A stretch of 64,000 bases of DNA, taken from Lachnospiraceae bacterium UBA4338 (GTDB lineage: Bacteria; Bacillota; Clostridia; Lachnospirales; Lachnospiraceae). Every line of letters starts with the position of its first letter. Positions within the stretch are counted from its first letter, which is position 1. Positions 40,505 through 48,757 of this stretch are shown in pieces. The notes under the pieces were generated by a model. The model was not told the DNA's origin and made no database searches. It saw nothing but the letters and a program-made list of their open reading frames with translations. The position numbers and the translations under genes were made by a program. The stretch is from NCBI GenBank assembly GCA_002393735.1, contig DGTK01000008.1, positions 14,861 through 78,860 of the forward strand. Reading direction: 5' to 3'.

Positions 40505-40768
40505 TTAATCACAAACATAAGGCATAAGAGCGATATGACGAGCTCTCTTGATAGCTACTGTGATTGCTCTCTGATGCTTAGCACAGTTACCGGTTACTCT
40601 TCTAGGAAGAATCTTACCGTTCTCTGATACGTATCTTTTAAGCTTAGCTACATCCTTATAATCAATTACATTATCTTTACCGCAGAATACACATACTTTT
40701 TTTCTTCTATGTGCATTGCCTCTTCTTCTCTGAGAAGCATCTGCTTTATCTGCTTTAACGAATGCCAT
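40505..40768 (-). CDS. rpsR: 30S ribosomal protein S18
   Basis: An 87-residue protein of the small subunit that pairs with S6. The signature KLKRYVSENGKILPRRVTGN is intact. The N-terminus carries CxxC-type residues (VCVFCG) that in other bacteria mark the zinc-binding form; the second pair is not evident. It is the last gene of the operon, followed by a strong terminator. Confidence 0.97.
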   Translation of the reverse strand: MAFVKADKADASQRRRGNAHRRKKVCVFCGKDNVIDYKDVAKLKRYVSENGKILPRRVTGNCAKHQRAITVAIKRARHIALMPYVCD

Positions 40769-40789
40769 AATTGCCTCCTATATTAATCC

Positions 40790-41221
40790 TTAGATGAAAG
40801 GCACATCATCAACTGCTCCGTCAGTAACATTCATGAATCCTGCATCGTCAACCGGTGCGCCGCCGCCCTGTGAAGGTGCTGCTGCTCCGGAAGCGCCCTG
40901 AGCATTCTTGCTCTCTGCGAATTCCTGATCTTCTGCTACTACGTCAGTTGTATAGATGGTCTGACCATCTTTCTGATAGCTACCGGTCTGAATACGTCCG
41001 GTAACAACTACTTTAGTTCCTTTGTGAAAATACTTTTCAGCAAATTCAGCGCTCTTGCCAAAAGCAACAATGCCGATAAAATCAGCAGTCTGAGCATTAG
41101 GATCATCCTTCTTTGTGAATCTCCTGTCTACTGCTAAAGTATATCTTACTACACTACCGTTTGCTGAACTATTTACAACTGGGTCCTTAGTAAGACGACC
41201 CATTAAAATTACTTTGTTCAT
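40790..41221 (-). CDS. ssb: Single-stranded DNA-binding protein
   Basis: A 143-residue SSB with an OB fold (about 1-105), a Gly/Ala/Pro/Gln-rich flexible linker and the acidic tip DDVPFI that recruits repair and replication proteins. Position between rpsF and rpsR is standard in Firmicutes. It starts 14 bases after rpsF. Confidence 0.96.
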   Translation of the reverse strand: MNKVILMGRLTKDPVVNSSANGSVVRYTLAVDRRFTKKDDPNAQTADFIGIVAFGKSAEFAEKYFHKGTKVVVTGRIQTGSYQKDGQTIYTTDVVAEDQEFAESKNAQGASGAAAPSQGGGAPVDDAGFMNVTDGAVDDVPFI

Positions 41222-41235
41222 AATTGCCTCATTTC

Positions 41236-41526
41236 TTATTCTTCGTCTGCTTTAACAACTAAGAATCTGATGACATTTTCAACAATACGAACACGATGCT
41301 CAATCTCAGCTGGAGCTGTTGTTGGAGCTTCGAACTGGATGAAGTAATAGTAAGCTTCGTTCATCTTCTGAATCTCGTAAGCTAATTTCTTCTTTCCGGC
41401 ATCATTTACGTCAGTAATTGTACCCTGGAATCTTTCGATAAGTTTTTTACACTTCTCTAAAGATGCAGCCCTCGCTTCGTCATCAGCCTTAGCGCTAATA
41501 ACAACGGCTAATTCATACTTGTTCAT
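41236..41526 (-). CDS. rpsF: 30S ribosomal protein S6
   Basis: A 96-residue small-subunit protein binding S18 and 16S rRNA helix 22. The start is the ATG at 41524-41526 with AAAGGAGG 7 bases upstream; the open frame extends 12 codons further into the leader. It is the first gene of rpsF-ssb-rpsR and has a good promoter and a leader that may bind its own S6:S18 product. Confidence 0.97.
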   Translation of the reverse strand: MNKYELAVVISAKADDEARAASLEKCKKLIERFQGTITDVNDAGKKKLAYEIQKMNEAYYYFIQFEAPTTAPAEIEHRVRIVENVIRFLVVKADEE

Positions 41527-41550
41527 CTGTTTACCTCCTTTTGGTCTCTG

Positions 41551-41591
41551 GCCCGTACACATAATACGAGCAAGGAAATTACACTACGGAC
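41551..41591 (-). promoter_or_regulatory. Possible S6:S18 autoregulatory leader stem
   Basis: In the leader the segments GTCCGTA (41585-41591) and TACGGGC (41551-41557) can pair and place a CCG trinucleotide in or near the stem. The known rpsF leader motif presents a CCG to S6:S18. Match to the full consensus was not verified. Confidence 0.35.
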
Positions 41592-41595
41592 TTTT

Positions 41596-41624
41596 ACTAT
41601 ATCACATTCATGATTTTCTTGCAA
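41596..41624 (-). promoter_or_regulatory. rpsF operon promoter
   Basis: On the minus strand TTGCAA (41619-41624), 17-base spacer, TATAGT (41596-41601). The -35 lies within the last codons of the DUF951 gene. Confidence 0.65.
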
Positions 41625-41784
41625 GGCTTTTTTCAAGGGTTGCTCTCGTAATCATAATCTGATGATTACAGGTGGTGCACTCAAGCTTATAATCAGCTCC
41701 CGTCCTTAAAACCTTCCACTCTTTACCCCCGCAAGGGTGTTTTTTCTTGAATGTTACTATGTCGTCTACTTTTATATCTAACAA
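41608..41784 (-). CDS. DUF951 small protein
   Basis: A 58-residue protein with the DUF951 pattern: KVDDIVTFKKKHPCGGKEW, then GADYKLECTTCNHQIMI. Three cysteines suggest metal binding; the role is unknown. The start is TTG at 41782-41784 because GAGGAG lies 7 bases upstream; a TTG five codons earlier has no binding site and would overlap the sirtuin gene. It follows the sirtuin stop by 4 bases. Confidence 0.8.
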   Translation of the reverse strand: MLDIKVDDIVTFKKKHPCGGKEWKVLRTGADYKLECTTCNHQIMITRATLEKSLARKS

Positions 41785-41788
41785 AACT

Positions 41789-42514
41789 CTACTCCTCAAC
41801 CACCTGGCTCATTATCTCGCCAATCTTACCCCTTACAATCAAATCCGCCCTGTCGTCCTGAGGAGTTGGCTGCATATTAATGAGAACAAGTTTGTGTCCT
41901 CTGTAATAATCAATCAGTCCTGCTGCCGGATATACAACCAGGGAGGTTCCTCCTATAATAAGTACATCTGCATTTGAGATATACTGAATTGACTTGGTTA
42001 TTGTCATATTATCGAGGCCTTCTTCGTAAAGTACAACATCCGGCTTAATGATGCCGCCGCACTCGCACTTAGGCACGCCGCTCTGGGCCTTGATATCTTC
42101 CACATCATGAAACTTGCCGCATTTCATACAGTAATTTCTAAGCACGCTTCCGTGAAGTTCCATTACCTCTTTAGAGCCCGCCATCTGATGAAGGCCATCG
42201 ATATTCTGAGTAATTACAGCCTTCAGTTTGCCGCGCTGTTCCAGAAGAGCCAGTCTCTCATGAGCCTTGTTAGGCTTAACACCCTCCAGCAAAAGCTTGT
42301 CCCTGTAGAACTTATAGAAATCCTCAGTCTTTCTCATAAAGAATGTATGGCTTAAAATTGTCTCCGGCGGATAATCATATTTTTGGTGATATAAGCCGTC
42401 CACCGACCTGAAATCGGGAATACCGCTTTCCGTGGACACTCCTGCTCCTCCGAAGAATACTATGTTATCGCTGCCATCAATCCACTCTTTTAAAGTCTGA
42501 ATATTCTCATCCAT
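41789..42514 (-). CDS. cobB: NAD-dependent protein deacylase (sirtuin)
   Basis: A 241-residue Sir2-family enzyme removing acyl groups from lysine with NAD+. Visible are GAGVSTESGIPDFR (23-36), QNIDGLHQMAG (103-113), catalytic His121, and zinc cysteines 129, 132, 150 and 152. All key residues are present. GGGGGTG precedes the ATG. It is the penultimate gene of a long mixed operon and links protein acylation to NAD supply. Confidence 0.94.
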   Translation of the reverse strand: MDENIQTLKEWIDGSDNIVFFGGAGVSTESGIPDFRSVDGLYHQKYDYPPETILSHTFFMRKTEDFYKFYRDKLLLEGVKPNKAHERLALLEQRGKLKAVITQNIDGLHQMAGSKEVMELHGSVLRNYCMKCGKFHDVEDIKAQSGVPKCECGGIIKPDVVLYEEGLDNMTITKSIQYISNADVLIIGGTSLVVYPAAGLIDYYRGHKLVLINMQPTPQDDRADLIVRGKIGEIMSQVVEE

Positions 42515-42560
42515 TTATATCACCCCCTTATTGTCATTGTACGCCAAGACAAGGTTCATT

Positions 42561-43451
42561 TCAATCAATTGCCTTCCTTAACGCATTAATTACCCTCTTC
42601 TTATCCCCGCTCCACAGTGGTGCTATCAAATCCTTCTTAGGTCCGTCACCTGTCAGCCTGTGAATAACCATATCTTCCGGGATATGTGAAACACATTCCT
42701 TCACCAGTTCCACATATTCTTCAAACTCAAGACATTTAAAAGCGCCCTTCTCATACTCGGCCGCAAGGTCCGTTCCCTTAAGCACATGAAGAAGCTGAAG
42801 CTTAATTCCGTTAGACTTTGACGCTGCCACATAATCAACACTCTTTAGCATCATCTCTTTGCTCTCCCCGGGAAGCCCTAAGATCAGATGGGTTATAATC
42901 TGCTCTATCCCTATTAAAGCCAGATCGGATACCGCCTTGTCATAAACCGGCAGTTCATATCCCCTTCTTATATACTTAGCCGTTGATTCATGAATACTCT
43001 GAAGCCCAAGCTCAACCCACACAGGCTTAATCTCATTTATCTCTTTTATAAGCCCAAGCACATCATCCCCCAGACAGTCCGGTCTTGTTGCAATATCAAT
43101 TATTGCGATGTCCGGATGATTAACCGCCTCCATGTATTTCTCCCTAAGCACCGAAACAGGAGCATAAGTATTAGTAAAGGCCTGAAAATATGCAATAAAT
43201 TCAGGCCCTTCATTTCTTTCTTTGGGCATCTTATTAAGGATGAGTTTCTTTCCTTCCTCAATCTGCTTATGTACACTCATTAACCTGTCGGCGGCAAAAT
43301 CCCCGCTCCCTCTTCCGGAGCAGAAGATACATCCTCCCATCCCAAGGGAGCCGTCACGGTTAGGGCAGGTAAAACCTGCGTCGACGGCAATTTTGTACAA
43401 TTTATGCCCATATTTGTTTTTTAAATATTCGTTTACTGATGTATATTTCAT
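42561..43451 (-). CDS. Radical SAM protein, YtqA type (TIGR01212)
   Basis: A 296-residue radical SAM protein. The cluster cysteines are Cys29, Cys41 and Cys44 (C-x11-C-x2-C in TCPNRDGSLGMGGCIFC), the spacing typical of this family and unlike the usual CxxxCxxC. Substrate is not established; the family is related to elongator-like and coproporphyrinogen-type enzymes. Its ATG overlaps the stop of the GGDEF gene by 4 bases. Confidence 0.9.
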   Translation of the reverse strand: MKYTSVNEYLKNKYGHKLYKIAVDAGFTCPNRDGSLGMGGCIFCSGRGSGDFAADRLMSVHKQIEEGKKLILNKMPKERNEGPEFIAYFQAFTNTYAPVSVLREKYMEAVNHPDIAIIDIATRPDCLGDDVLGLIKEINEIKPVWVELGLQSIHESTAKYIRRGYELPVYDKAVSDLALIGIEQIITHLILGLPGESKEMMLKSVDYVAASKSNGIKLQLLHVLKGTDLAAEYEKGAFKCLEFEEYVELVKECVSHIPEDMVIHRLTGDGPKKDLIAPLWSGDKKRVINALRKAID

Positions 43452-44884
43452 TCCATAAATGTTAAAGCACTGCCGTTTTGCTTCTTGCTTTCGTATACGC
43501 CGGTATCCGCTTTCTTATACCAGTTCTCGAACTCGGTGCTTTCGTCGGTTTTAACCATGACGGCTCCCACACTGATATAGACATCCAGGTCACCAATCTC
43601 AGGAATATCCACTTCCTTAATTCTGGCGAATACATCATTAATCAACCTGGCCCCCGTCGTTTCATCGCCTACATTCATGGCATATACCGCATACTCGTCG
43701 CCGCCAAGACGGAATACCACGCTGTTTTCCTTGAACACATCACTAAGAATACGGGCAATGGCGCAGATAACCTTGTCACCTGCGAGATGACCGTATCTGT
43801 CGTTGATGCCTTTAAATTTATCAATGTCCATGATACACAGCATACCGTTCTTCTTATTGGCAATGGCGTCAATAACCATCTTCTCACCGGTACCGCGGTT
43901 AAGCAGGCCTGACATAATATCTGTCTTGGCCTGAATCTGAAGATTCTCTCTTTCACGGGCTGACTCTACGATGTAGTCGGCGTTTTTGAAACCGGCAAGA
44001 ATGCCGCTTTCCGGATTATTGGGATTAATTTTAACATAGGTGAACTGATAATAATGAATCTCACCCTTGTCAACACCGCGATAAATAGATACATATTCAT
44101 CCTGAGTCTGAAGTTTCTCCTTAACGGCCTCAAGGCTCATGGCATCATAAAGCCAGGGCTGGTCTTCCTCGTAGGCCCTGTCCTTAATATACTGATTGCA
44201 AAGCACAGGATAAGGATAAATTTTGGCACCCGGGCCTTCCATACCCTTGGTTACATAGCCATCAAGTTTGATGATAATAACATCACCGGTGATGGGATCA
44301 ATCCTGAATACGTTATAATAATCGCGGCTAAGTGTCTGAACCATGTCAAGCTGATCTCTTAAATATCGCTTGTCGGCGATATGCTTCTTAATGGTAGAAT
44401 CCACATCCTTATAGGCAAATACGAAACTATCCGCCTCACCCGGCGCACCCGATAATGCAAAAGCCATCTGGTGATAGGTAATCTCACCGCTGTCAGCCAT
44501 TCTCATATAGTCCACGGTATAAAGGCTTCCGTCATTGATGTGACTTAAAACTGCCTCCGGACCAACCTCATCAAGCATGGTCTCATTGCGGTTAACCACA
44601 TATCTGTCTATATATTCCTTGATATACTTGTCATATTTCTGGTATTTAAGACCAAGTTCCACCACGGCTCTTGAAGTATTCTCGCCCGTGGTACGGTAAA
44701 GTCTCATGGTCATATCGGAAATACGCACAATCCAGATTGTGTGATATTCCTTACTTAGGGCCGTAATGATACCCATACACATTTTAATCCTCCGGTTAAA
44801 ATCCTCGATTATATTCTCATCACTATCAGGATATTCCTTAGGATCAATTAGCTCATTTTCCTTAATAATTAAATCTGACTGCAT
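43448..44884 (-). CDS. GGDEF-domain protein, probable diguanylate cyclase
   Basis: A 478-residue cytoplasmic protein without membrane segments. Two PAS-like regions (about 25-130 and 165-300) precede a GGDEF domain (about 315-478) with an active-site GGDEY (394-398). The RxxD inhibitory site normally just upstream is absent (KENS there), so product inhibition is not expected. It would make c-di-GMP. The HD-GYP protein at 50.8 kb could be the opposing phosphodiesterase. SD GGGAG. Confidence 0.88.
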   Translation of the reverse strand: MQSDLIIKENELIDPKEYPDSDENIIEDFNRRIKMCMGIITALSKEYHTIWIVRISDMTMRLYRTTGENTSRAVVELGLKYQKYDKYIKEYIDRYVVNRNETMLDEVGPEAVLSHINDGSLYTVDYMRMADSGEITYHQMAFALSGAPGEADSFVFAYKDVDSTIKKHIADKRYLRDQLDMVQTLSRDYYNVFRIDPITGDVIIIKLDGYVTKGMEGPGAKIYPYPVLCNQYIKDRAYEEDQPWLYDAMSLEAVKEKLQTQDEYVSIYRGVDKGEIHYYQFTYVKINPNNPESGILAGFKNADYIVESARERENLQIQAKTDIMSGLLNRGTGEKMVIDAIANKKNGMLCIMDIDKFKGINDRYGHLAGDKVICAIARILSDVFKENSVVFRLGGDEYAVYAMNVGDETTGARLINDVFARIKEVDIPEIGDLDVYISVGAVMVKTDESTEFENWYKKADTGVYESKKQNGSALTFME

Positions 44885-44903
44885 GACTTCTCCCTCTCCA
44901 CAA

Positions 44904-45086
44904 TTACATCTGATGTCTTACAACCTTATATTCATCCCCGTCTTTATAATAAGGGCACCCCTTAAAATTACCGCCCACTAAACGACCGTAATCATCCTCA
45001 TCCATATCCATGTCGCATACATATTCTTCCATATCCTCATCATATGTATAATACTGACATGTATCACAGGAAGTAACATTACCCAT
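44904..45086 (-). CDS. DUF6472 small acidic cysteine protein
   Basis: A 60-residue acidic protein with two cysteine pairs (CDTCQYY near 7-13; Cys24 and Cys44) and the ending YKDGDEYKVVRHQM. This pattern matches DUF6472, a family seen mainly in Lachnospiraceae. Probably metal-binding; no role is known. It sits between plsC and the GGDEF gene with short gaps of 8 and 19 bases. Confidence 0.8.
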   Translation of the reverse strand: MGNVTSCDTCQYYTYDEDMEEYVCDMDMDEDDYGRLVGGNFKGCPYYKDGDEYKVVRHQM

Positions 45087-45094
45087 ATTATCAC

Positions 45095-45913
45095 CTACTT
45101 AATATCTTCATTCAAAAACTCAAGCATAATCTTTCTTGCTTCATCCGAAAGCTCATTTGTCTTCATTGAAGCCACCTTGTCTGCAGGAATTACTTCTCCC
45201 ACCTTCACATATACGTGAGTTCTCTTAAATGGAAAATTCTTAACTACATCCCTGGTGCCTCGAATCGTCATGATAACCAGAGGACACTTAGCCTTGGTGG
45301 CGATTTTGAGAGCGCCGTTTCTAAACTCCAAAAGTTTCTCATCTGTTTTATTTCTTGTGCCTTCAGGATATATGCACACGCTGGCCTTGTCTGCCTTTAT
45401 GTATTCGGCTGCCCTGTTAATGGTGCCCATAGCCTTACGCACATCTTCCCTGTCAATGGCCAGAAAGCCCGAACCCTTGGCAAGTCTTCCCGCAATAGGT
45501 ATGTGGAAGTTCGATTCCTTGGAAATATAAACCACGTTTTTATCCTTGAATACATCCACATTTACAATGGGGTCATAATTGGAAATGTGATTGGATATAA
45601 GCAGATATTTCTGATCCTTTGGAATCAGTTCCCTGCCCTCAACATGAATTTTGATTCTTGAAAGTCTGTTAAGAGTATGTCCTAAATCCCTTAAAACCCC
45701 ATAGATAAAATCATTGGGCTCATAAAATTCCTTCTTGCTGTCAAAAAACAGCCCCATAATAATCAGCACAATAAAGTACAAAGCAAGAAGCACTGCATAT
45801 ATGCCTATTCCAAAAAGAGGAATCCAAAGGATAAGCCACGGCGTGATTCCCCAGATAATAAAAGGAATGCCGATGCCACATAATACAGACACAATTAGTA
45901 TAATCTCAATCAT
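45095..45913 (-). CDS. plsC: 1-acyl-sn-glycerol-3-phosphate acyltransferase
   Basis: Membrane enzyme making phosphatidic acid from lysophosphatidic acid. 272 residues with two N-terminal membrane helices (about 3-22 and 28-56), the H-x4-D catalytic motif (His109, Asp114 in NHISNYD) and YPEGTRNK (about 180-187). It follows argC by 13 bases in the mixed operon. Confidence 0.93.
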   Translation of the reverse strand: MIEIILIVSVLCGIGIPFIIWGITPWLILWIPLFGIGIYAVLLALYFIVLIIMGLFFDSKKEFYEPNDFIYGVLRDLGHTLNRLSRIKIHVEGRELIPKDQKYLLISNHISNYDPIVNVDVFKDKNVVYISKESNFHIPIAGRLAKGSGFLAIDREDVRKAMGTINRAAEYIKADKASVCIYPEGTRNKTDEKLLEFRNGALKIATKAKCPLVIMTIRGTRDVVKNFPFKRTHVYVKVGEVIPADKVASMKTNELSDEARKIMLEFLNEDIK

Positions 45914-45926
45914 TATCCTTAAGTCC

Positions 45927-46877
45927 TTATTTAATATTTAATCCCGTAGCGGCCGGTAAGCCCATGCGGATATTCATACATTCAATGGCGGCGCCTGATG
46001 CACCTTTTCCAAGATTATCAATAACTGTGGAAATGAGTATTCTGTCATCATTACCCGTTACATATATTAAAGCATCATCTCTTCCTGCCATCATATTGGC
46101 CGCAAGGAAAGAACTGTATTCTTCCTCCGAACCATAAGGCATTACATGGATGAATTCCTGACCTTCAAAATACCCGGCGAAACTCTCTCTCACCTCAGCC
46201 GGAGTCATTTTCTTCTTCATAAGGTCAGCATAAACCGGGAATGTAACAATCATGCCGCAATAATAATCATCCACTACTGGAACAAAAAGCGGAGCCCTGT
46301 CAAGACCGGATACTGCCTGCATTTCTTTAAGATGCTTATGATTCTGGGATAAAGCATACATTCTTGGAGAATATAAATCCTCTCTCTTATCCTCAGCCTC
46401 ATACATTGCAATTCCCTTTTTGCCAGCTCCCGAATAACCGGATAAAGCATTAACACAGACAGGATAATCCTTACCAATTAAATCCATGGCAATCATGGGA
46501 TAAACATCAAGCAGAAATCCCGTCGCATAGCAGCCCGGGTTGGCAATTCTGTTACTTGTCTTTATATTTTCAAGGAAATTCTTTCCAAGCTCCGGAAGAC
46601 CATAAGCCCAGCCCTCAGCAGTTCTGTGAGCTGTGGACGCATCAATAATTACTGTATGGTCATTGTTCTTATCAATAAGAGTTACAGCCTCGATGGAAGC
46701 TGCATCCGGCAGACAGAGAAATGTTACATCAGATGCATTAATGAATTTCCTTCTTTCTTCAGGATCCTTACGAAGTTCCGGATTAATCTTCAAAATCTCG
46801 ATATCATCCCTTCCCGTAAATCTTTCATTAATACGAAGACCTGTTGTGCCTTCACTGCCATCAATATATACTTTCAT
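45927..46877 (-). CDS. argC: N-acetyl-gamma-glutamyl-phosphate reductase, type 2
   Basis: Third step of arginine synthesis, NADPH-dependent. At 316 residues and with the start MKVYIDGSEGTTGL it is the shorter ArgC form 2. Catalytic Cys116 in NPGCYATG is intact. The other arginine genes are not nearby; the gene is embedded in a housekeeping operon (12 bases after the methyltransferase). No ArgR box was recognised. Confidence 0.94.
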   Translation of the reverse strand: MKVYIDGSEGTTGLRINERFTGRDDIEILKINPELRKDPEERRKFINASDVTFLCLPDAASIEAVTLIDKNNDHTVIIDASTAHRTAEGWAYGLPELGKNFLENIKTSNRIANPGCYATGFLLDVYPMIAMDLIGKDYPVCVNALSGYSGAGKKGIAMYEAEDKREDLYSPRMYALSQNHKHLKEMQAVSGLDRAPLFVPVVDDYYCGMIVTFPVYADLMKKKMTPAEVRESFAGYFEGQEFIHVMPYGSEEEYSSFLAANMMAGRDDALIYVTGNDDRILISTVIDNLGKGASGAAIECMNIRMGLPAATGLNIK

Positions 46878-46889
46878 TTATTAACCTTT

Positions 46890-48284
46890 CTAATTCCACC
46901 TAAGTCCCTTAGGATAGTGGTTCTTTATTGTATTTCCGACCTTTTTTCCCCAGCCAATGGAATATCCGTCCACGCACATAAGTGCCCAGCCGTCCTTACC
47001 CGGTTCATCCACATTAAGGGTAAGACCTTTCAGATAATTAGTCACCTCATCTTCGGCCATACTTAAACTAATTTTAACATCTTTTGGACTAATAATCAAA
47101 GAAAGTGCGTGAGAAGGAATAAATCTTTCTTTCACTACCGTTCCAAGTTCCAGTCCCGGTCTTAAAACCTTCAATTTATCAAGATTCATGGCCATCGGCA
47201 TCAGATATAAATTATCTCCAAAACTGATAAAATCCCCGCCTTCATATCTTTCCCAAAAACCTTCATTAAAGTTTTCCTTAAAAAACTTCTTTGCAACCTG
47301 CATCATCGCAAGGGTATTCCTGTCATTGCCCTTCTTCTTGTAAGGCCTGGCCTCTTCCACATCTTCATCTCTTCCAAGGACGCAGGCAAAATGTCCTTCC
47401 CCGTCTATCAAATGTGGAAAAAGTCTCATTCCGTTCCCTACAGGTTCATATCCTTCTTTAAAGAATTTCTTATAAGGGCTTGGAATTGTTTTAAAATCTT
47501 CATGCGTATCCAGAAAATCCTTTATAAGATTCTCATCTTCTTCCATTGCAAAAGTACAGGTTGAATAAACAATTCTGCCCGTGCCTTTAAGCATTTTTGA
47601 TGCCGCATCCATAATTTCTTTTTGTCTTTCGGCGCACATCAGCACATTATCAGGGCTCCACATATTAAGGGCGTCCTCTTCCTTTCGGAACATTCCCTCT
47701 CCTGAGCACGGTGCGTCCACCACAATCAAATCAAAGTAATTCTCAAACCTGTCAGCAAGTTTCACAGGATTTTCCGAGATTACAACAGTATTGGTAATCG
47801 CGCATCTTTCAACATTCTGTGAGAGAACAGCCGCTCTTCCTGCATTAATTTCATTGGCAACAAGAAGCCCTTTATTCTCCATAAGCGCTGCAAGATAGGT
47901 AGTCTTGCCGCCTGGAGCTGCACATAAATCAAGCACCTTAAGCTCTGACTTATCTATTCTCAAATCCTTCGCCGATTCCATGGCTATCTCCGCCACACAC
48001 ATGGCCGAAGGCTCCTGAATATAATAAAGTCCTGCCTCAAAATAAGGACTTTTCCCCGGCTTAATCTCATCCTCATTATAATAATATCCCAAAGATGCCC
48101 AGGGTACAGGCTTTAAATCCCTGCCAAGAAGTTTCATCACGCAGGCACCATCCGTCTTAAGTGAATTAACCCTGAGCCCCTTATGTAATGGCTTATCAAG
48201 GGATGCTAAATAAGCATCATATTCATCCCCTAAGAGTTCTTCCATTCTACTGGCATATTCTATTGGAAGGTCCGTTCTATTCAT
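46890..48284 (-). CDS. RsmF-type rRNA (cytosine-C5)-methyltransferase
   Basis: A 464-residue SAM-dependent RNA m5C methyltransferase of the RsmB/RsmF (NOP2/Sun) class. The SAM loop LDLCAAPGGKT (about 114-124), DAPCSGEGMF and the catalytic YSTCTF are present. A C-terminal PUA-like/RsmF domain (about 330-464) separates it from RsmB. Target is probably 16S rRNA. It follows the thioesterase by 8 bases. Confidence 0.92.
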   Translation of the reverse strand: MNRTDLPIEYASRMEELLGDEYDAYLASLDKPLHKGLRVNSLKTDGACVMKLLGRDLKPVPWASLGYYYNEDEIKPGKSPYFEAGLYYIQEPSAMCVAEIAMESAKDLRIDKSELKVLDLCAAPGGKTTYLAALMENKGLLVANEINAGRAAVLSQNVERCAITNTVVISENPVKLADRFENYFDLIVVDAPCSGEGMFRKEEDALNMWSPDNVLMCAERQKEIMDAASKMLKGTGRIVYSTCTFAMEEDENLIKDFLDTHEDFKTIPSPYKKFFKEGYEPVGNGMRLFPHLIDGEGHFACVLGRDEDVEEARPYKKKGNDRNTLAMMQVAKKFFKENFNEGFWERYEGGDFISFGDNLYLMPMAMNLDKLKVLRPGLELGTVVKERFIPSHALSLIISPKDVKISLSMAEDEVTNYLKGLTLNVDEPGKDGWALMCVDGYSIGWGKKVGNTIKNHYPKGLRWN

Positions 48285-48292
48285 GAATATCC

Positions 48293-48685
48293 TTAAACAA
48301 ACTTATATCCTGTAGTTGTAACTCTCGCTACTTCCTTACCACCTTCATCTGTGATGGTAATCACATATACGCAGGTGGTTCTTCCATCCTTAACACACTC
48401 AGCCCTGGCATAAATTTTCTTTCCCTTTGCAATTCCTAGGAAATTAATGGTGGAATCCAGTGATACCACATTAGGATTTTCATGGTTGGTTGCAACAGCA
48501 AAGGCAAAATCCGCCAGCGTGAAATACACGCCTCCCATTACATTTCCTACAGCATTAACATGTCTTTCATCCACAGGCATGGAGCATACTGAATAATTAT
48601 CACCTACTTCTTCAATATATCCCCCTGCATTGGTAGCAAAGGCATCCTTAGCGAAAAATTCTCTGATTTCTTCTATACTTTTCAT
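48293..48685 (-). CDS. PaaI-type hotdog thioesterase
   Basis: A 130-residue hotdog-fold thioesterase with the PaaI pattern GNVMGGVYFTLADFAFAVA and SLDSTINFLG. It probably hydrolyses acyl- or aryl-CoA. The start at 48683-48685 agrees with a weak SD; the longer frame of 11 codons lies in the preceding terminator. It is the first gene of the mixed operon. Confidence 0.85.
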   Translation of the reverse strand: MKSIEEIREFFAKDAFATNAGGYIEEVGDNYSVCSMPVDERHVNAVGNVMGGVYFTLADFAFAVATNHENPNVVSLDSTINFLGIAKGKKIYARAECVKDGRTTCVYVITITDEGGKEVARVTTTGYKFV

Positions 48686-48702
48686 ATTTCCCAATCTCTC
48701 TG

Positions 48703-48737
48703 TAAAAAAGGGGTGCACAAACTGTGCACCCCTTTAA
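48703..48737 (-). terminator. Terminator after the MsmX-type gene
   Basis: AAAGGGGTGCAC/GTGCACCCCTTT, 12 bp with a 5-base loop, followed by TTTTTT on the minus strand. It lies between the ATPase and the thioesterase gene. Confidence 0.92.
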
Positions 48738-48757
48738 GTCTAATTTCAAATTACAAA

